Source: Burkholderiales bacterium | Lineage (GTDB): Bacteria > Pseudomonadota > Gammaproteobacteria > Burkholderiales > Burkholderiaceae_C | Length of the DNA: 64,000 nucleotides | Direction: 5' to 3' | Assembly: GCA_025350145.1 (NCBI GenBank) | Contig: JANXYH010000170.1 | Coordinates: 1 to 64,000, forward strand | Part shown: in pieces, positions 16,702 to 26,307 of the stretch | How the letters are laid out: every line of letters begins with the position of its first letter | How positions within the stretch are numbered: position 1 is the stretch's first letter | Made by a program: the position numbers and the translations under genes | The notes under the pieces: generated by a model | The model's input: the letters and a program-made list of their open reading frames with translations, nothing else | The model's database searches: none | What the model was told of the DNA's origin: nothing

Positions 16702-17031
16702 GTTGTCACGGGTGGCCGGGTATGGCGGCGCGCTGTCCTTCGGGCCTGCGCCGCCGTCTGCACCGGCTGTTTCGATCTACGGCTTGGCAGCCATGGCCAA
16801 TCACTGCCAGGCCATGGCACTTTTGCGGCAGCCGGTGCCGGCTGCTTGATTTCGAACCTGTTTCATTCAGATCCGTCTGACAGTCAGCGTTGCTGGCCGG
16901 TGATCGCAGCACAGAAAGTCCCGGGCGCGATGGTCAGGGCGGCAAACTCGGCAAGAACCTGAATTCGCGCCTTTTCCTGGTCGTCATTGTTCACAGGCCC
17001 CAGCGGCCTAGCCTTGAGGAGTATTCGCCCC
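16702..17031 (+). other. 330-bp gap between the paired binding-protein genes, with a GC-rich hairpin
   Basis: No gene is seen here. A perfect inverted repeat GCAGCCGG-TG-CCGGCTGC occupies 16828-16845 and is followed by TTGATTT, which could act as a weak terminator or an mRNA-stabilising stem at the end of copy 1. The last 45 bases resemble the leader of copy 1 (TTCACAGGCC followed by a purine-rich ribosome-binding site), so the duplication break lies upstream of that point. Confidence 0.6.
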
Positions 17032-18243
17032 ATGAACACACGCAGAACCTGGACGATGGCCACCCTCGGCGGTGCCGCCGCGCTGTTGCTGGCCAACCCC
17101 GTTTGGGCGCAGAAGAAATACGATACGGGTGCCGACGACAAGGAAATCAAGATTGGCCACATCGGGCCGTATTCCGGCCCGGCGTCGGCCTACGGCACGA
17201 TCGGCCGATCAATTGGTGCTTATTTTGACAAGGTCAATGCCGAGGGCGGCATCAACGGTCGAAAAATCAAGTTTGTCTCGCAGGACGATGGCTACAACCC
17301 GGCCAAGACCGTCGAGATGGCCCGAAAATTGGTCGAGGAAGATGAAGTCCTGTTGGTGTTCAACCCGCTGGGCACGCCGCCGAACTCGGCCATCCACAAA
17401 TACATGAACACCAAGAAGGTGCCGCATTTGTTTTTGGCCACCGGTGCCACCAAGTGGGGCGACCCGAAGAATTTCCCATGGACCATGGGATGGCAGCCCA
17501 CCTACCAGGCTGAAGGCTTGATCTACGCCCAGCACATTCTGGAGACCAAGCCCAACGCCAAGATCGCGATCCTGTTGCAGAACGACGATTACGGTAAGGA
17601 CTACCTCAAAGGTTTCGAGGATGGCCTGGGCGACAAGGCCAAGACCCTGATTGTCAGCAAGGTCACCTATGAGGTCACCGACCCGACGGTTGACAGCCAG
17701 ATACTGACGCTCAAGGCCAGCGGTGCCGACGTGTTCTTCAACATCACGACGCCGAAATTTGCAGCCCAGGCGATCAAGAAGGCCGCCGAGATCGGCTGGA
17801 AGCCAGTGCATTACCTCAACAGCGTGTCAGGCTCGGTCAGCGCGGTCATGCTGCCGGCCGGGGCCGAGAACGGCATTGGCGTGCTGACCACGCTTTACGC
17901 CAAGGACCCCACCGATCCGCAGTTCGCCAGCGACCCCGGCCTGAAGGACTGGACCGAGTTCATGAAGAAGTACTACGCGGCCGGCAATCTGACGGACGCC
18001 TTCAATGTCTTCGGCTACAACGTCGCGCAGACCATGGTGCAGGTGCTCAAGCAGGCGGGCGACGACCTGACCCGGGCCAATGTGATGAAGCAGGCTGCCA
18101 GCCTCGACATCAACCTGCCGATGCTGCTGCCCGGCGTCAACGTCAAGACCAGCCCGGACGACTTCTATCCGATCGAGCGCGAACAGTTGGCCCGCTTCGA
18201 TGGCAAGACCTGGGTGCGCAGCGGCAAGATCTACGGCCGCTGA
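17032..18243 (+). CDS. ABC transporter substrate-binding protein (LivK/HAAT family), copy 2
   Basis: 403 residues, the same length as copy 1 and identical over long stretches (for example QKKYDTGADDKEIKIGHIG and KTSPDDFYPIEREQL). Start MNTRRTWTMATLGGAA is chosen because GAGGAG precedes it by about ten bases; cleavage is likely after NPVWA. Differences cluster in the presumed ligand-contact segments: copy 1 TASNTAIQKYMN versus copy 2 TPPNSAIHKYMN, and NNVSISVSAVMAPAG versus NSVSGSVSAVMLPAG. The pair may give one importer two related ligands. A strong terminator follows. Confidence 0.92.
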   Translation: MNTRRTWTMATLGGAAALLLANPVWAQKKYDTGADDKEIKIGHIGPYSGPASAYGTIGRSIGAYFDKVNAEGGINGRKIKFVSQDDGYNPAKTVEMARKLVEEDEVLLVFNPLGTPPNSAIHKYMNTKKVPHLFLATGATKWGDPKNFPWTMGWQPTYQAEGLIYAQHILETKPNAKIAILLQNDDYGKDYLKGFEDGLGDKAKTLIVSKVTYEVTDPTVDSQILTLKASGADVFFNITTPKFAAQAIKKAAEIGWKPVHYLNSVSGSVSAVMLPAGAENGIGVLTTLYAKDPTDPQFASDPGLKDWTEFMKKYYAAGNLTDAFNVFGYNVAQTMVQVLKQAGDDLTRANVMKQAASLDINLPMLLPGVNVKTSPDDFYPIEREQLARFDGKTWVRSGKIYGR

Positions 18244-18269
18244 TCGGCTTCATCCCTGACCTCGCGAAG

Positions 18270-18293
18270 AGCCGGCCCAGCGCCGGCTTTTTT
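18270..18293 (+). terminator. Rho-independent terminator of the second liv operon
   Basis: Stem AGCCGGC (18270-18276), five-base loop CCAGC, stem GCCGGCT (18282-18288), then a run of six T. It ends the rightward liv operon and faces the leftward metY stop nine bases further on. Confidence 0.93.
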
Positions 18294-18301
18294 ATTGCGG
18301 T

Positions 18302-19603
18302 TCAGGTGCTGGCGCGAGCCAGCGCCTGGTCAACGTCCCAGACGATGTCGTCGATGTGCTCCAGCCCGACCGAGATGCGCACCATGTCGGGCAACACCCC
18401 GGCGGCGCGTTGCTGGGCGTCGTCGAGTTGACGGTGGGTGGTCGAGGCCGGGTGGCTGATGAGGGTTCGGGTGTCGCCGATGTTGACCAAATGGCTCATG
18501 AACTGGGCCGACTCGATGAAGGTCACGCCGCGCTCGACACCGCCCTTGACGCCAAAGGCCAGCAGGCCCGAGCCGGCCGGCTGGCCGTCGACCTGGCGCA
18601 TCTGGCGTTTGAGCAGTTCGTGCTGGGGATGCTCGGCCAGGCCAGGGTAGTTGACCCAGGCCACCGCCGGATGCTGTTGCAAATGCCTGGCCAGGGCCAG
18701 CGCGTTGCGGCTGTGCTGGGCCATGCGCAGCGGCAGGGTTTCGATGCCTTGCATGATCTGCCAGGCGCTGCTCGGTGACAGGGCTGCACCGTAGACCCGC
18801 AGGTGCTCGAAGCGGCAGCGCATGGCCAAGCCGAAATCGCCAAAGGTCTCGTAGAACTTGACGCCGTGGTAGCCGGGCGAAGGCTCGGTCATGCCGGGGA
18901 ATTTGCCGTTGTCCCAGGCAAACTTGCCACCGTCGACGACCACACCGGCCAAGGTGCTGCCATGTCCGCCCAGGTACTTGGTGGCCGAGTGCAGCACGAT
19001 GTCGGCGCCCAGGGCGAGCGGGTTGCACAGGTAGGGGCTGGGGACGGTGTTGTCGATGATCAACGGGATGCCATGGGCGTGGGCGACCTCAGCCACCGCC
19101 GCGATGTCGAGCATCACCAGGCTGGGGTTGCCCAGGCTCTCGGCAAAGATCGCCCGCGTCTGCGGCCGGATCGCAGCAGCAAAGGCTTGGGGATTGGTGG
19201 CATCGACAAAGCTGGTGGTGATGCCGCTGCGCGCCAGGTTGACCGCCAACATCGTCACCGTGCCGCCGTAGAGCGCGCTGGCCGCGACGATGTGGTCACC
19301 TGACTGCAGCAAGGTCTGCAGCACCATGCTCTGCGCCGCCATGCCGCTGGCGCAGGCCACCGCCGCGCGGCCGCCTTCAAGCGCGGCGACCCGCTCCTCC
19401 AGCGCCGCCACGGTCGGGTTGGACAAGCGCGAATAGACATTGCCGAAGGTTTGCAGGTTGAACAGGCTGGCGGCGTGCTCGGCCGAGTCAAAGACGAAGC
19501 TGGTGGTCTGGTAGATCGGCAGCGCCCGCGCGCCGGTCTCGGCGTCCGGCACCTGGCCGGCGTGGATCGCCAGGGTCTCGGGCTGGAAACGGTGGTCGGT
19601 CAT
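18302..19603 (-). CDS. metY: O-acetylhomoserine aminocarboxypropyltransferase (sulfhydrylase)
   Basis: PLP enzyme of the Cys/Met metabolism family, 433 residues, forming homocysteine from O-acetylhomoserine and sulfide. ETLAIHAGQVPDAETGARA and PIYQTTSFVFDSAEHAA at the N-terminus, the S-x-x-T-K-Y motif LHSATKYLGGHGST with the PLP lysine (about residue 210), and the C-terminal SHPASTTHRQLDDAQQ are typical of MetY rather than MetB/MetC, as is the length. It is the last gene of a leftward run, 13 bases after the haloperoxidase stop, so it is probably co-transcribed with the sugar importer operon, an odd partner. Confidence 0.92.
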   Translation of the reverse strand: MTDHRFQPETLAIHAGQVPDAETGARALPIYQTTSFVFDSAEHAASLFNLQTFGNVYSRLSNPTVAALEERVAALEGGRAAVACASGMAAQSMVLQTLLQSGDHIVAASALYGGTVTMLAVNLARSGITTSFVDATNPQAFAAAIRPQTRAIFAESLGNPSLVMLDIAAVAEVAHAHGIPLIIDNTVPSPYLCNPLALGADIVLHSATKYLGGHGSTLAGVVVDGGKFAWDNGKFPGMTEPSPGYHGVKFYETFGDFGLAMRCRFEHLRVYGAALSPSSAWQIMQGIETLPLRMAQHSRNALALARHLQQHPAVAWVNYPGLAEHPQHELLKRQMRQVDGQPAGSGLLAFGVKGGVERGVTFIESAQFMSHLVNIGDTRTLISHPASTTHRQLDDAQQRAAGVLPDMVRISVGLEHIDDIVWDVDQALARAST

Positions 19604-19616
19604 GGTGGCAATGGCC

Positions 19617-20963
19617 TCAGGGCGAAAACTTCAGCGCCAGCACCTGCTGGGCGACACAGCGCCCCTGCACCTGGCCGCCGGTGACGCCGCTGCGGAAGTG
19701 GATGCCGGCGTACAGGCGTGAGACCGAGGCCTCGTCGGCAGCGGCGCGCAAGCTGGCGAAGCTGCGCGGCCCCCAGCCCCGGTCGTTGTGGGCAGTGTCG
19801 ACGAAGGCGGTGGCGGCGCCGAACTGGGCCGACAGGACATCGGCGGCGGCGCTCGAGACCACCGAATGGCCGGACGGGTATTCGGGAAAATTGGGCGTGT
19901 GCATCAATGCCGGCAGCCAGTTGCTGTCGATCTCCAACTGGATGTAGGTCACCGGGCGGAGCAGGTTGATGTCGTACTTGCTGCGCCAGGCAGCGACCAG
20001 GCCGTCCGACATTGCAATGTTCAGCCGCGCGTAGGCCAGCGCCGCCTCGGCCAGGTTGGCCTGGCGGGCCTTGAGCAGATCGGCGGCGATGTGCGCCCAA
20101 TGGCCCGCCGGCGTCGGCGTTTTGCCGGCGTCGTCGGCCCAGTACAGCGCGAACTGGCGCTGGCTGGCGCTGGCGGCATTGGCGATGCCGTAGACCTCCA
20201 GCGCCTCGGCGTGCATGGCCGATCCCGCCGCCTCGGAATACAGCAGCGCTGGCGGCGCCGGGCAGTCGCCGCCGGGCTTGCCTGTGCTGCGGATGAAGGG
20301 CCGGTTCTGGCCCCATTGCGGCAGCAGCGGTGGGCTGAAGCCGGGCGGCGTGGTCGCCCATTGGCCGGGGCCGCTGGGCGGGACGTAGACCGGCTGGTTG
20401 CGGCGCAGCGGCGCCCAGGCCTCGTGGCCGCCATCGGTGCGCGCCCAGGTCATGAGTGCCATCGCCATCAGCCGGCCAAAGCCCGCGCTGCGGTTGCTCA
20501 GCTCGGCGTCGAGCGTGGCCATGTCGAAGTCGCGGCTGTCGGTCAGCGGCAGGCTGCGCTCCAGGCTGTCGATGCGGGCCCGGTTCTCGGCGCTGGCGCT
20601 GGGCAGCATCATCCGCATCATCGTTGCCAGCGCCGCATTGGCGACGCTGGGCCAGTGCAGCGGCTCGTCGGGTTGGGCCCAGGGCAGGGATTCCAGTTCG
20701 CTGAGCTGGCCGGCCAGGCTTTGCTGGGCGGGCATGCCGGGCACCACCGACTCGTACAGCGTCAGCCCGAGGTAGGCCAGCGCCCGGGCGGCCACCGGCG
20801 GGCTGAGGCCGGGGGTCTGCTGCACCAGTTGCAAGGCCAGGGCAAACCAGTCGGTGGCGACCTGGGCGCTGTAGGCCTGGGTCGGCTTGCCGCCGGGTTG
20901 GGCCTGAGCCGGCATGCCGAGCAGCGCGGCGATGGCCAGCAGCCAACAGCAGCGCGGTCTCAC
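19617..20963 (-). CDS. Vanadium-dependent haloperoxidase-like protein (PAP2 superfamily), exported
   Basis: 448-residue protein with an N-terminal hydrophobic signal ([21 protein letters not shown]). All residues that bind vanadate in chloroperoxidases can be aligned: K and R in KYDINLLRPVTYIQ, S-G-H in FPEYPSGHSVVSSAAADVL, and R/H in SRLYAGIHFRSG. It could oxidise halides with peroxide, or act as a phosphatase, since the two folds share this site. No ATG fits; the GTG at 20963 overlaps the upstream stop as GTGA and directly starts the signal peptide. It is translationally coupled to a CRTAC1-type propeller gene, suggesting both work together outside the cytoplasm. Confidence 0.88.
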   Translation of the reverse strand: MRPRCCWLLAIAALLGMPAQAQPGGKPTQAYSAQVATDWFALALQLVQQTPGLSPPVAARALAYLGLTLYESVVPGMPAQQSLAGQLSELESLPWAQPDEPLHWPSVANAALATMMRMMLPSASAENRARIDSLERSLPLTDSRDFDMATLDAELSNRSAGFGRLMAMALMTWARTDGGHEAWAPLRRNQPVYVPPSGPGQWATTPPGFSPPLLPQWGQNRPFIRSTGKPGGDCPAPPALLYSEAAGSAMHAEALEVYGIANAASASQRQFALYWADDAGKTPTPAGHWAHIAADLLKARQANLAEAALAYARLNIAMSDGLVAAWRSKYDINLLRPVTYIQLEIDSNWLPALMHTPNFPEYPSGHSVVSSAAADVLSAQFGAATAFVDTAHNDRGWGPRSFASLRAAADEASVSRLYAGIHFRSGVTGGQVQGRCVAQQVLALKFSP

Positions 20964-22606
20964 GGCGCCTTCCAGGCTTCGACGCCGCGCGCTCGATCGA
21001 CACTGTAGAAGGCGTCGGCGGCAACGCTCTGCCATGGCCCCCAGGCGTCGGCCGGTTCACTGCCCGGCCATTGCACCCGCAGCTTGACCGCGCTGGCCGA
21101 ACCCAGGCCGAAATGCATCCAGCCCAGGTGGCCGCTGGCGTGGCCGCCGCCGACCGTCAGCTCCTGGCGAATCACCCGGCCGGGTTCGAGTTCGACCTCG
21201 ACCCAGGCGCCGACCGCATCGCGATTGCCGCCGGGCTGGCGCAGCCGCAGTTGCAGCCAATGGCCCATGGCCTGCGGCTTGTCGGCCGTGCCGGCGCCGA
21301 CATTGCGCCAGAGCTGCGCCTTGTCCCAGCGGTTGACGACCAGCATGTCGAGCAGGCCGTCGCCGTTCAAATCGACCAGCAGGCCGCCTCGGCCGCGCTT
21401 GACGCTGGCGATCCCGGCCTGCTGGCCGACCTCGACGAAGTTGCCGTCGGCCTGTTGCAGCAGCAGGTTGTTCGGGTCGAGCGCGGCGAAATCGGGCATG
21501 GCGCCGATGTTGCCCTTGACGATGAACAGGTCGGCCCGGCCATCTTGGTTGACATCGGCGAACTGGGCGTGCCAGGCGGTGGAAGGGTGGACATCGCCGC
21601 CGACATAGGGCCGGTGGGCGGTGACGCCGCGCTTGTAGGCGATATCGGTGTAACGCGGAGGGATCGCGCCAGGAGGCTGGCTGGCACCCGCCTCCAGCCG
21701 CTGCAGTTTGTTGTCCGACATGCTGGTGAGGAAGATTTCTGGGAAGCCGTCGCCGTCCAGGTCGTGGCTGGCGATGCCCATGCCCCAGATCTGCAGCGGC
21801 TTCCAGCCCTGGGCCGGCGTGTACAGGCTGGGCGGCTGGCCGGGATCGAGTCGCCACAACTGCTCCTGGCCGCCCTTGTAGTACTCGCGGTCGTTGCTGA
21901 CGCGCAGCGCCGCCTGGCCACTGCGGTTCCAGTCGGAGAACAGCATCGACAGCGCACAGTGGCTGGGCAGCAAGGCTGTGGGCTGGGCGTAGCTTCCGCC
22001 AGCGGCGGAGGATGGGCGCCAGAGGCTGTTGGCGGTGCAACTGCCCCAGGGGAACTCCGGCTTGCTGCGGTCCACATAGCTGCCGATGGCCAGGGTCGGC
22101 CAAGCCTGGCCGCGCTCCCAGGTGGCCGAAAACGCAGTGTGCCAGGCGTTGGCGGTGCGCAGCTTCCAGCGCTCGGTGACGCGCTCGAAGCGGCAATTGC
22201 CCAGGCCCCGAAAGACCTCGACCTCGCCGACCCGCAGCACCACCAGGTCGACATGGCCATCGCCATCGATGTCCAGCGGGTAGGCGCCGATGGCGTTGGT
22301 CAACTCCAGGCCGGAACGCTCCTCGACCAGCTTGATGGCCCCGCCGCGGCGGCTGCGGTTGCGGTAGAACTTGGCCTTGTTGACGCCCGCGGTGACGTAG
22401 ACCTCGGGCAGGCCGTCACCATCGCAATCGAAACTGGCGACGCCACCGCCGACCAAGTACTCGTTGTCACCGTCGAAGCGGCTGGACAGGCCCGAGGACT
22501 CGGTCTCTTCGACGAAATGCGGTATCGCCGGCATCGGCGCCTGGGCATACGCGGGCAAAAGCGCCAGGCCGCAGGCCAGCCAGCCCAGCCCGGCCTGGGG
22601 ATTCAC
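20960..22606 (-). CDS. CRTAC1-family protein: FG-GAP/VCBS propeller with C-terminal ASPIC/UnbV domain, exported
   Basis: 548 residues beginning at a GTG that overlaps the ATPase stop (GTGA); the first residues [23 protein letters not shown] form a signal peptide. At least five calcium-type D-x-D-x-D-G loops recur: [48 protein letters not shown] and [12 protein letters not shown], as in integrin-like FG-GAP propellers. The last 110 residues carry the ASPIC/UnbV pattern ([13 protein letters not shown], then [19 protein letters not shown]). Function of bacterial members is unknown; binding of protein or carbohydrate surfaces is likely. Sits between the sugar ATPase and the haloperoxidase in one operon. 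Confidence 0.9.
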   Translation of the reverse strand: MNPQAGLGWLACGLALLPAYAQAPMPAIPHFVEETESSGLSSRFDGDNEYLVGGGVASFDCDGDGLPEVYVTAGVNKAKFYRNRSRRGGAIKLVEERSGLELTNAIGAYPLDIDGDGHVDLVVLRVGEVEVFRGLGNCRFERVTERWKLRTANAWHTAFSATWERGQAWPTLAIGSYVDRSKPEFPWGSCTANSLWRPSSAAGGSYAQPTALLPSHCALSMLFSDWNRSGQAALRVSNDREYYKGGQEQLWRLDPGQPPSLYTPAQGWKPLQIWGMGIASHDLDGDGFPEIFLTSMSDNKLQRLEAGASQPPGAIPPRYTDIAYKRGVTAHRPYVGGDVHPSTAWHAQFADVNQDGRADLFIVKGNIGAMPDFAALDPNNLLLQQADGNFVEVGQQAGIASVKRGRGGLLVDLNGDGLLDMLVVNRWDKAQLWRNVGAGTADKPQAMGHWLQLRLRQPGGNRDAVGAWVEVELEPGRVIRQELTVGGGHASGHLGWMHFGLGSASAVKLRVQWPGSEPADAWGPWQSVAADAFYSVDRARGVEAWKAP

Positions 22607-23388
22607 ACCCGGGCCGGCGCCGGCGCAAACGCCTCGGACAGGCGCGCCACCTTCTTGCCGGCGATGATCATGCCCAGCACCTCGTCCTCGGTCACGTCGG
22701 CAGTGCGGTAGGTGCCGACGGTCGCGCCGTTCTTCATCACGCACAGTCGGTCGCTCAGGCCGAACACGTCGGGCATGTCGTGCGAGATCAGGAAGATGCC
22801 CACGCCCGATGCCTTCAGGGTGCGCACCAGGTCGTGGACCATGCGCGTTTCCTCCGGGCCCAGCGCTGCGCAGGGCTCGTCCATCACCAGTGCCTTGGCC
22901 TTGAAATACACCGCCCGCGAGATCGCCACGACCTGGCGCTGGCCGCCCGAGAGCATGCGCACCGGCACGCGGATGTTCTTGAAGTTCGGGTTCAGGCGGT
23001 GGAACACCTCGCGCGCGGCCTTCTCCATCGCGTACTCATCGAGCGTGCCCCAACGGGTCTTGATCTCGCGGCCGAGGAACAGGTTGGCGACGCTGTCCAG
23101 GTTGTCGGCCAGGGCCAGGGTCTGGTAGATGGTCTCGACGCCCAGATTCTGCGAATCGGCCGGGTTGTCGATCCTGGCCAGCGCGCCTTGGATGTGGATC
23201 TCGCCGGCATCGACAGGGTAGGCGCCGGCCAGCATTTTCATCAAGGTGGACTTGCCGGCGCCGTTGTGGCCGAGCAGCGCCATCACCTCACCGGCGTAGA
23301 CGGCGACGCTGACATCGTCCACCGCCTTGACGCCGCCAAAGGCCTTGTGCACGGCCCTGATCTCGACCAGTGGGGTGGCGGCGCTCAT
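22603..23388 (-). CDS. Sugar ABC transporter ATP-binding protein, single-domain (FrcA/XylG-like)
   Basis: 261-residue ATPase. Walker [15 protein letters not shown], signature [15 protein letters not shown], Walker [17 protein letters not shown] and the switch region [16 protein letters not shown] are intact. Most carbohydrate-uptake-2 ATPases (XylG, RbsA) are fused doubles of about 500 residues; this one has a single cassette, as in the fructose importer FrcA, so it must homodimerise. The ATG at 23388 overlaps the permease stop (ATGA); the frame is open upstream only opposite the permease. Confidence 0.92.
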   Translation of the reverse strand: MSAATPLVEIRAVHKAFGGVKAVDDVSVAVYAGEVMALLGHNGAGKSTLMKMLAGAYPVDAGEIHIQGALARIDNPADSQNLGVETIYQTLALADNLDSVANLFLGREIKTRWGTLDEYAMEKAAREVFHRLNPNFKNIRVPVRMLSGGQRQVVAISRAVYFKAKALVMDEPCAALGPEETRMVHDLVRTLKASGVGIFLISHDMPDVFGLSDRLCVMKNGATVGTYRTADVTEDEVLGMIIAGKKVARLSEAFAPAPARV

Positions 23389-24575
23389 GTCATCCTCTCG
23401 CCAGTGGCGCGGCGGTAGACGACGTCGAAGACCACCGCCACGATCAGCACCTGGCCGATGATGACCATGCGGTAGCCTATGCCCACGTCCAGCAGAAGCA
23501 GGCCGCTTTCGAGGAATTGGATGATCAGCGAGCCCAGCACCGTGCCCAGCACCGTGCCGCTGCCGCCGGCCAGAGCGACGCCACCGATCACGGCGGCGGC
23601 GATCACGTACAGCTCCATGCCGTTGCCCAGCGAACTGGTGCCGGCGTTCAGGCGCGAGACGGCGACGATGGCGGCGATGGTGACCATCACCGCCAACAAC
23701 AGGAACAGCTTGAGCATGACCCGCTTGACCGGAATGCCGACCAGCAGCGCCGCCTCGGGGTTGCCACCGATCGCGTAGACATAGCGGCCGAACGACGTGC
23801 GGTTGACGATGAAGGCCATCGCCATCACCACCGCGCCCCAGATCAGCACCGGGTTGGGGATGCCCTGGGCCTGTGGCTTGGTCGGCAATTGGTAGGCGCA
23901 CATCACGGCGACGAAGACGAGCGTCAGCAGGACGAAGAACCCGGCCAGCGCCAAATCAAACCACAGCGGTCGGCGCTCGAAACCATGGGCCAGGGCACTG
24001 CGCCGGCGGCTGAAGCTGTTCCAAACGATCAGTGCCGAAAGGGCCAGGCCCAGTACCCAGCTCCAGAGCGGGCCCAGGGCACCGTCTAGCCCGCCGCCGA
24101 TGAGCAGGAAGTCGGCATCCGTGACCGGCTGGGTACGGCCGTCCGAGATCAAGAACGCCACACCGCGAAACGACATCAGCCCACCCAGGGTGACGACGAA
24201 CGACGGCACGCCCAGGTAGGCCACCAGCCAGCCCTGGTAGGTAGCGATCGCCAGCGACAGCCCCAGCCCGGCCAGACTGGCCGGCAGCCAATGCCAGCCC
24301 TTGCTGTACATCAAGTAGGCGACCAGCACGCCGACCGTGGCCAGGACCGAGCCCACCGACAGGTCGATGTGACGGGCGACGATGATCAGCCCGATGGCCG
24401 CCGCGACGATGCCCACCACCGCCGATTGCTGGGCAATGTTGTAGAGGTTCTCGGCCGTCAGGAAGTTGCCGGTGACGAGGTGGAAGCCCAACGCCATCGC
24501 CGCCAGCACGCCGGCCATGATCGCCAGGCGCAGGTCCAGGGCGCTGATTTGCAAGTTGTTTTGCAGCGATGCCAT
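23385..24575 (-). CDS. xylH: Sugar ABC transporter permease (XylH/RbsC-like)
   Basis: 396-residue inner-membrane permease of the BPD_transp_2 type. [20 protein letters not shown] is the family signature near residue 65, [20 protein letters not shown] follows, and [19 protein letters not shown] is the coupling region, with [19 protein letters not shown] near the end. At nearly 400 residues it matches XylH rather than the shorter RbsC. Encoded 107 bases after the binding-protein gene, with a strong hairpin in between. Confidence 0.9.
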   Translation of the reverse strand: MASLQNNLQISALDLRLAIMAGVLAAMALGFHLVTGNFLTAENLYNIAQQSAVVGIVAAAIGLIIVARHIDLSVGSVLATVGVLVAYLMYSKGWHWLPASLAGLGLSLAIATYQGWLVAYLGVPSFVVTLGGLMSFRGVAFLISDGRTQPVTDADFLLIGGGLDGALGPLWSWVLGLALSALIVWNSFSRRRSALAHGFERRPLWFDLALAGFFVLLTLVFVAVMCAYQLPTKPQAQGIPNPVLIWGAVVMAMAFIVNRTSFGRYVYAIGGNPEAALLVGIPVKRVMLKLFLLLAVMVTIAAIVAVSRLNAGTSSLGNGMELYVIAAAVIGGVALAGGSGTVLGTVLGSLIIQFLESGLLLLDVGIGYRMVIIGQVLIVAVVFDVVYRRATGERMT

Positions 24576-24641
24576 TCGGATTGCCTGCAGGGCCTGAAAG
24601 CCGCCCGCCTAGGGCTGCAGGGCCTACGCCCTGCGCAGATA

Positions 24642-24666
24642 GCCCGGCGCCTCAGCAGCGCCGGGC
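24642..24666 (-). other. Intercistronic hairpin between sugar-binding-protein and permease genes
   Basis: Perfect nine-base arms GCCCGGCGC and GCGCCGGGC around a seven-base loop, 16 bases after the binding-protein stop (on the minus strand). No T-run follows, so it is more likely to stabilise the binding-protein message and reduce expression of downstream genes than to terminate. A second small stem (AGGGC-CTAC-GCCCT) lies just beyond it, at about 24619-24632. Confidence 0.7.
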
Positions 24667-24682
24667 CGCGTTCAGAGTCGGC

Positions 24683-25705
24683 TTACTTGCAGGCTGCCGG
24701 GCCGCTGGCCTTGTCGACACCCTTGCAGGCCGCGTCCTTGCTGATCCAGCCACCCTTGATCACCAGGTCCAGCTTGTCGGCCGTGACCGGGATCGGCTTG
24801 AGCAGCATGGCCTGCATCGCCACCTTCTTCTCGCCGCCATTGAAGGTCGCCGCGCCGACCACCTTCTGGCCCTTGGCCAGCGACACCGCCGCCGTGGCGG
24901 CCTCGCGGCCCAGGTCGCGTGAATCCTTCCACACCGACACGGTCTGGGTGCCCAGGGCGACGCGGTTGAGCGCGCCATGGTCACCGTCCTGGCCCGACAC
25001 CGGCACGCCCTTGAGGCCACGAGCCGACAGCGCCGCGACCACACCGCCGGCCATGCCGTCGTTGGAGGCCACGACCGCATCGACCTTGTTGCTGTTCTTG
25101 GTCAGGATTTGCTCCATGTTCTTCTGCGCGTTCTCGGGCTTCCAGCCGTCGGTGTATTCCTCACCGACGATCTTGATGTCGCCCTTCTTGATCGCGTCGG
25201 CCAGCACCTCTTGCTGGCCCTCGCGCAGGAAGTTGGAGTTGGGGTCGATCGGCGAGCCCTTGATCATGGCGTAGTTGCCTTTGGGCTTGGCCGCCAGCAC
25301 TGCGCGGGCCTGCATGCGGCCGACTTCCTTGTTGTCGAAGGTGATGTAGAACACCTCGGGCGACTCGATCAGCCGGTCATAGGCCACCACCGGAATGCCC
25401 TTGGCCTTGGCCTTGGCCAGTGCCGGAATGATCGCGTCCTTGTCCATCGCCAGGATGATCAGCGCCTTGACGCCCTTGGCGATCAGGCCGTCGATGTCGG
25501 CGAGTTGCTTCTCGGGCGAGCTGGCCGCGTCGGCCGAGACATAGCTGCCGCCGAGCTTGGCGAGTTGGTCCTTGATCGCCTTCTCGTCGGTCTTCCAGCG
25601 CTCTTCCTGGAAGTTGGACCAGCTCACGCCCACGGCCTGGGCCATGGCCAAAGTGCCAAAGCCGGCCAGCAGCGCGGCGGCGATCATCTGCGTCTTGAAT
25701 TTCAT
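24683..25705 (-). CDS. xylF: Sugar ABC transporter substrate-binding protein (D-xylose type, XylF)
   Basis: 340-residue periplasmic protein of the Peripla_BP_4 family. Signal peptide [20 protein letters not shown] with cleavage after [23 protein letters not shown] is the XylF-type opening where most sugar binders have VGVxMPxLxxxRW. [28 protein letters not shown] and [21 protein letters not shown] line the ligand cleft. Start chosen by AGGAG seven bases upstream. It heads the operon; its upstream region carries unusual 12-base tandem repeats. Confidence 0.9.
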   Translation of the reverse strand: MKFKTQMIAAALLAGFGTLAMAQAVGVSWSNFQEERWKTDEKAIKDQLAKLGGSYVSADAASSPEKQLADIDGLIAKGVKALIILAMDKDAIIPALAKAKAKGIPVVAYDRLIESPEVFYITFDNKEVGRMQARAVLAAKPKGNYAMIKGSPIDPNSNFLREGQQEVLADAIKKGDIKIVGEEYTDGWKPENAQKNMEQILTKNSNKVDAVVASNDGMAGGVVAALSARGLKGVPVSGQDGDHGALNRVALGTQTVSVWKDSRDLGREAATAAVSLAKGQKVVGAATFNGGEKKVAMQAMLLKPIPVTADKLDLVIKGGWISKDAACKGVDKASGPAACK

Positions 25706-25773
25706 AGCGGTCTCCTCTTGAGGTGTGGAAAAGGTAGCAGGCGCGGGCTGCGGGGCTGCGGGGCTGCGCAAAT

Positions 25774-25845
25774 GGCCAGCCAAAAGGCCAGCCAAAAGGC
25801 CAGCAAAAAGGCCAGCAAAAAGGCCAGCAAAAAGGCCCAAAAAGC
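25774..25845. repeat. 12-bp tandem repeats upstream of xylF
   Basis: Five head-to-tail units GGCCAGCMAAAA (two with CC, three with CA) plus a decayed sixth, about 70-130 bases before the xylF start. Because the unit is a multiple of three, all frames stay open: one plus-strand frame would read K-A-S-K repeats and another R-P-A-K, but neither has a ribosome-binding site or start. The phased A-runs could bend DNA; the period is close to one helical turn. Confidence 0.85.
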
Positions 25846-26178
25846 TGAGGGCGCGCGATTTAACCACTACTTTGACGGCCATCGAACGCGGTCTTACCCG
25901 CAAGCCCGGCCGCGCCAGTGCAGCCCAAAACCACCAAGCCGGACGCCAGCTTGGGGTGATTTCAAGTCGCCCAGCTTGGCTGCAAACGTAAGCGGGACCG
26001 GCCTATCACGTTGTGCGCTAGCAACGCCGCTTGGCAGACTCACGACAACGCCGGTCGCCCCGGCGAATGCCCGACGCCGAGAGATATGGCAAAACCGGTG
26101 TCGGAAAAATTGACATTGCGCAAGCCAGCCGGCCCCGGCCATTCGCTAAAGCCTTGATTCGTTGAATGCTTCTCGAAT

Positions 26179-26194
26179 TGGCTCGATATTTGCA
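26179..26194 (+). promoter_or_regulatory. Sigma-54 (RpoN) promoter of the PEP-CTERM gene
   Basis: TGGCTCG-ATAT-TTGCA matches the -24/-12 consensus TGGCACG-N4-TTGCW at every specified base but one, with the required GG-to-GC spacing. Transcription would start near 26206, about 100 bases before the PEP-CTERM gene. The rest of the 25706-26307 gap holds the repeats listed above and about 270 bases in which activator sites would be expected; no clear gene is seen there. Confidence 0.75.
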
Positions 26195-26307
26195 TGCCTC
26201 GTCCGGGTGATTGCTGACGCGCCGGCGGCTTCCGGCATGGGTTCCGGCCGATTCGGCTGAGACCGTCAACTTCAACCGACGGCAGTCCAAACTCAGGAGT
26301 GACATTC

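Noticed and set aside
25725-25991. Possible basic R-P-A-K repeat peptide
   Set aside because: Only a GTG start without ribosome site, and the same DNA gives equally open frames in other phases.
24977-26113. Plus-strand frame ending in K-A-S-K repeats, histone-H1-like
   Set aside because: Most of it is antisense to xylF, no ribosome site or start fits the basic part, and the repeats arise from the 12-bp DNA unit.
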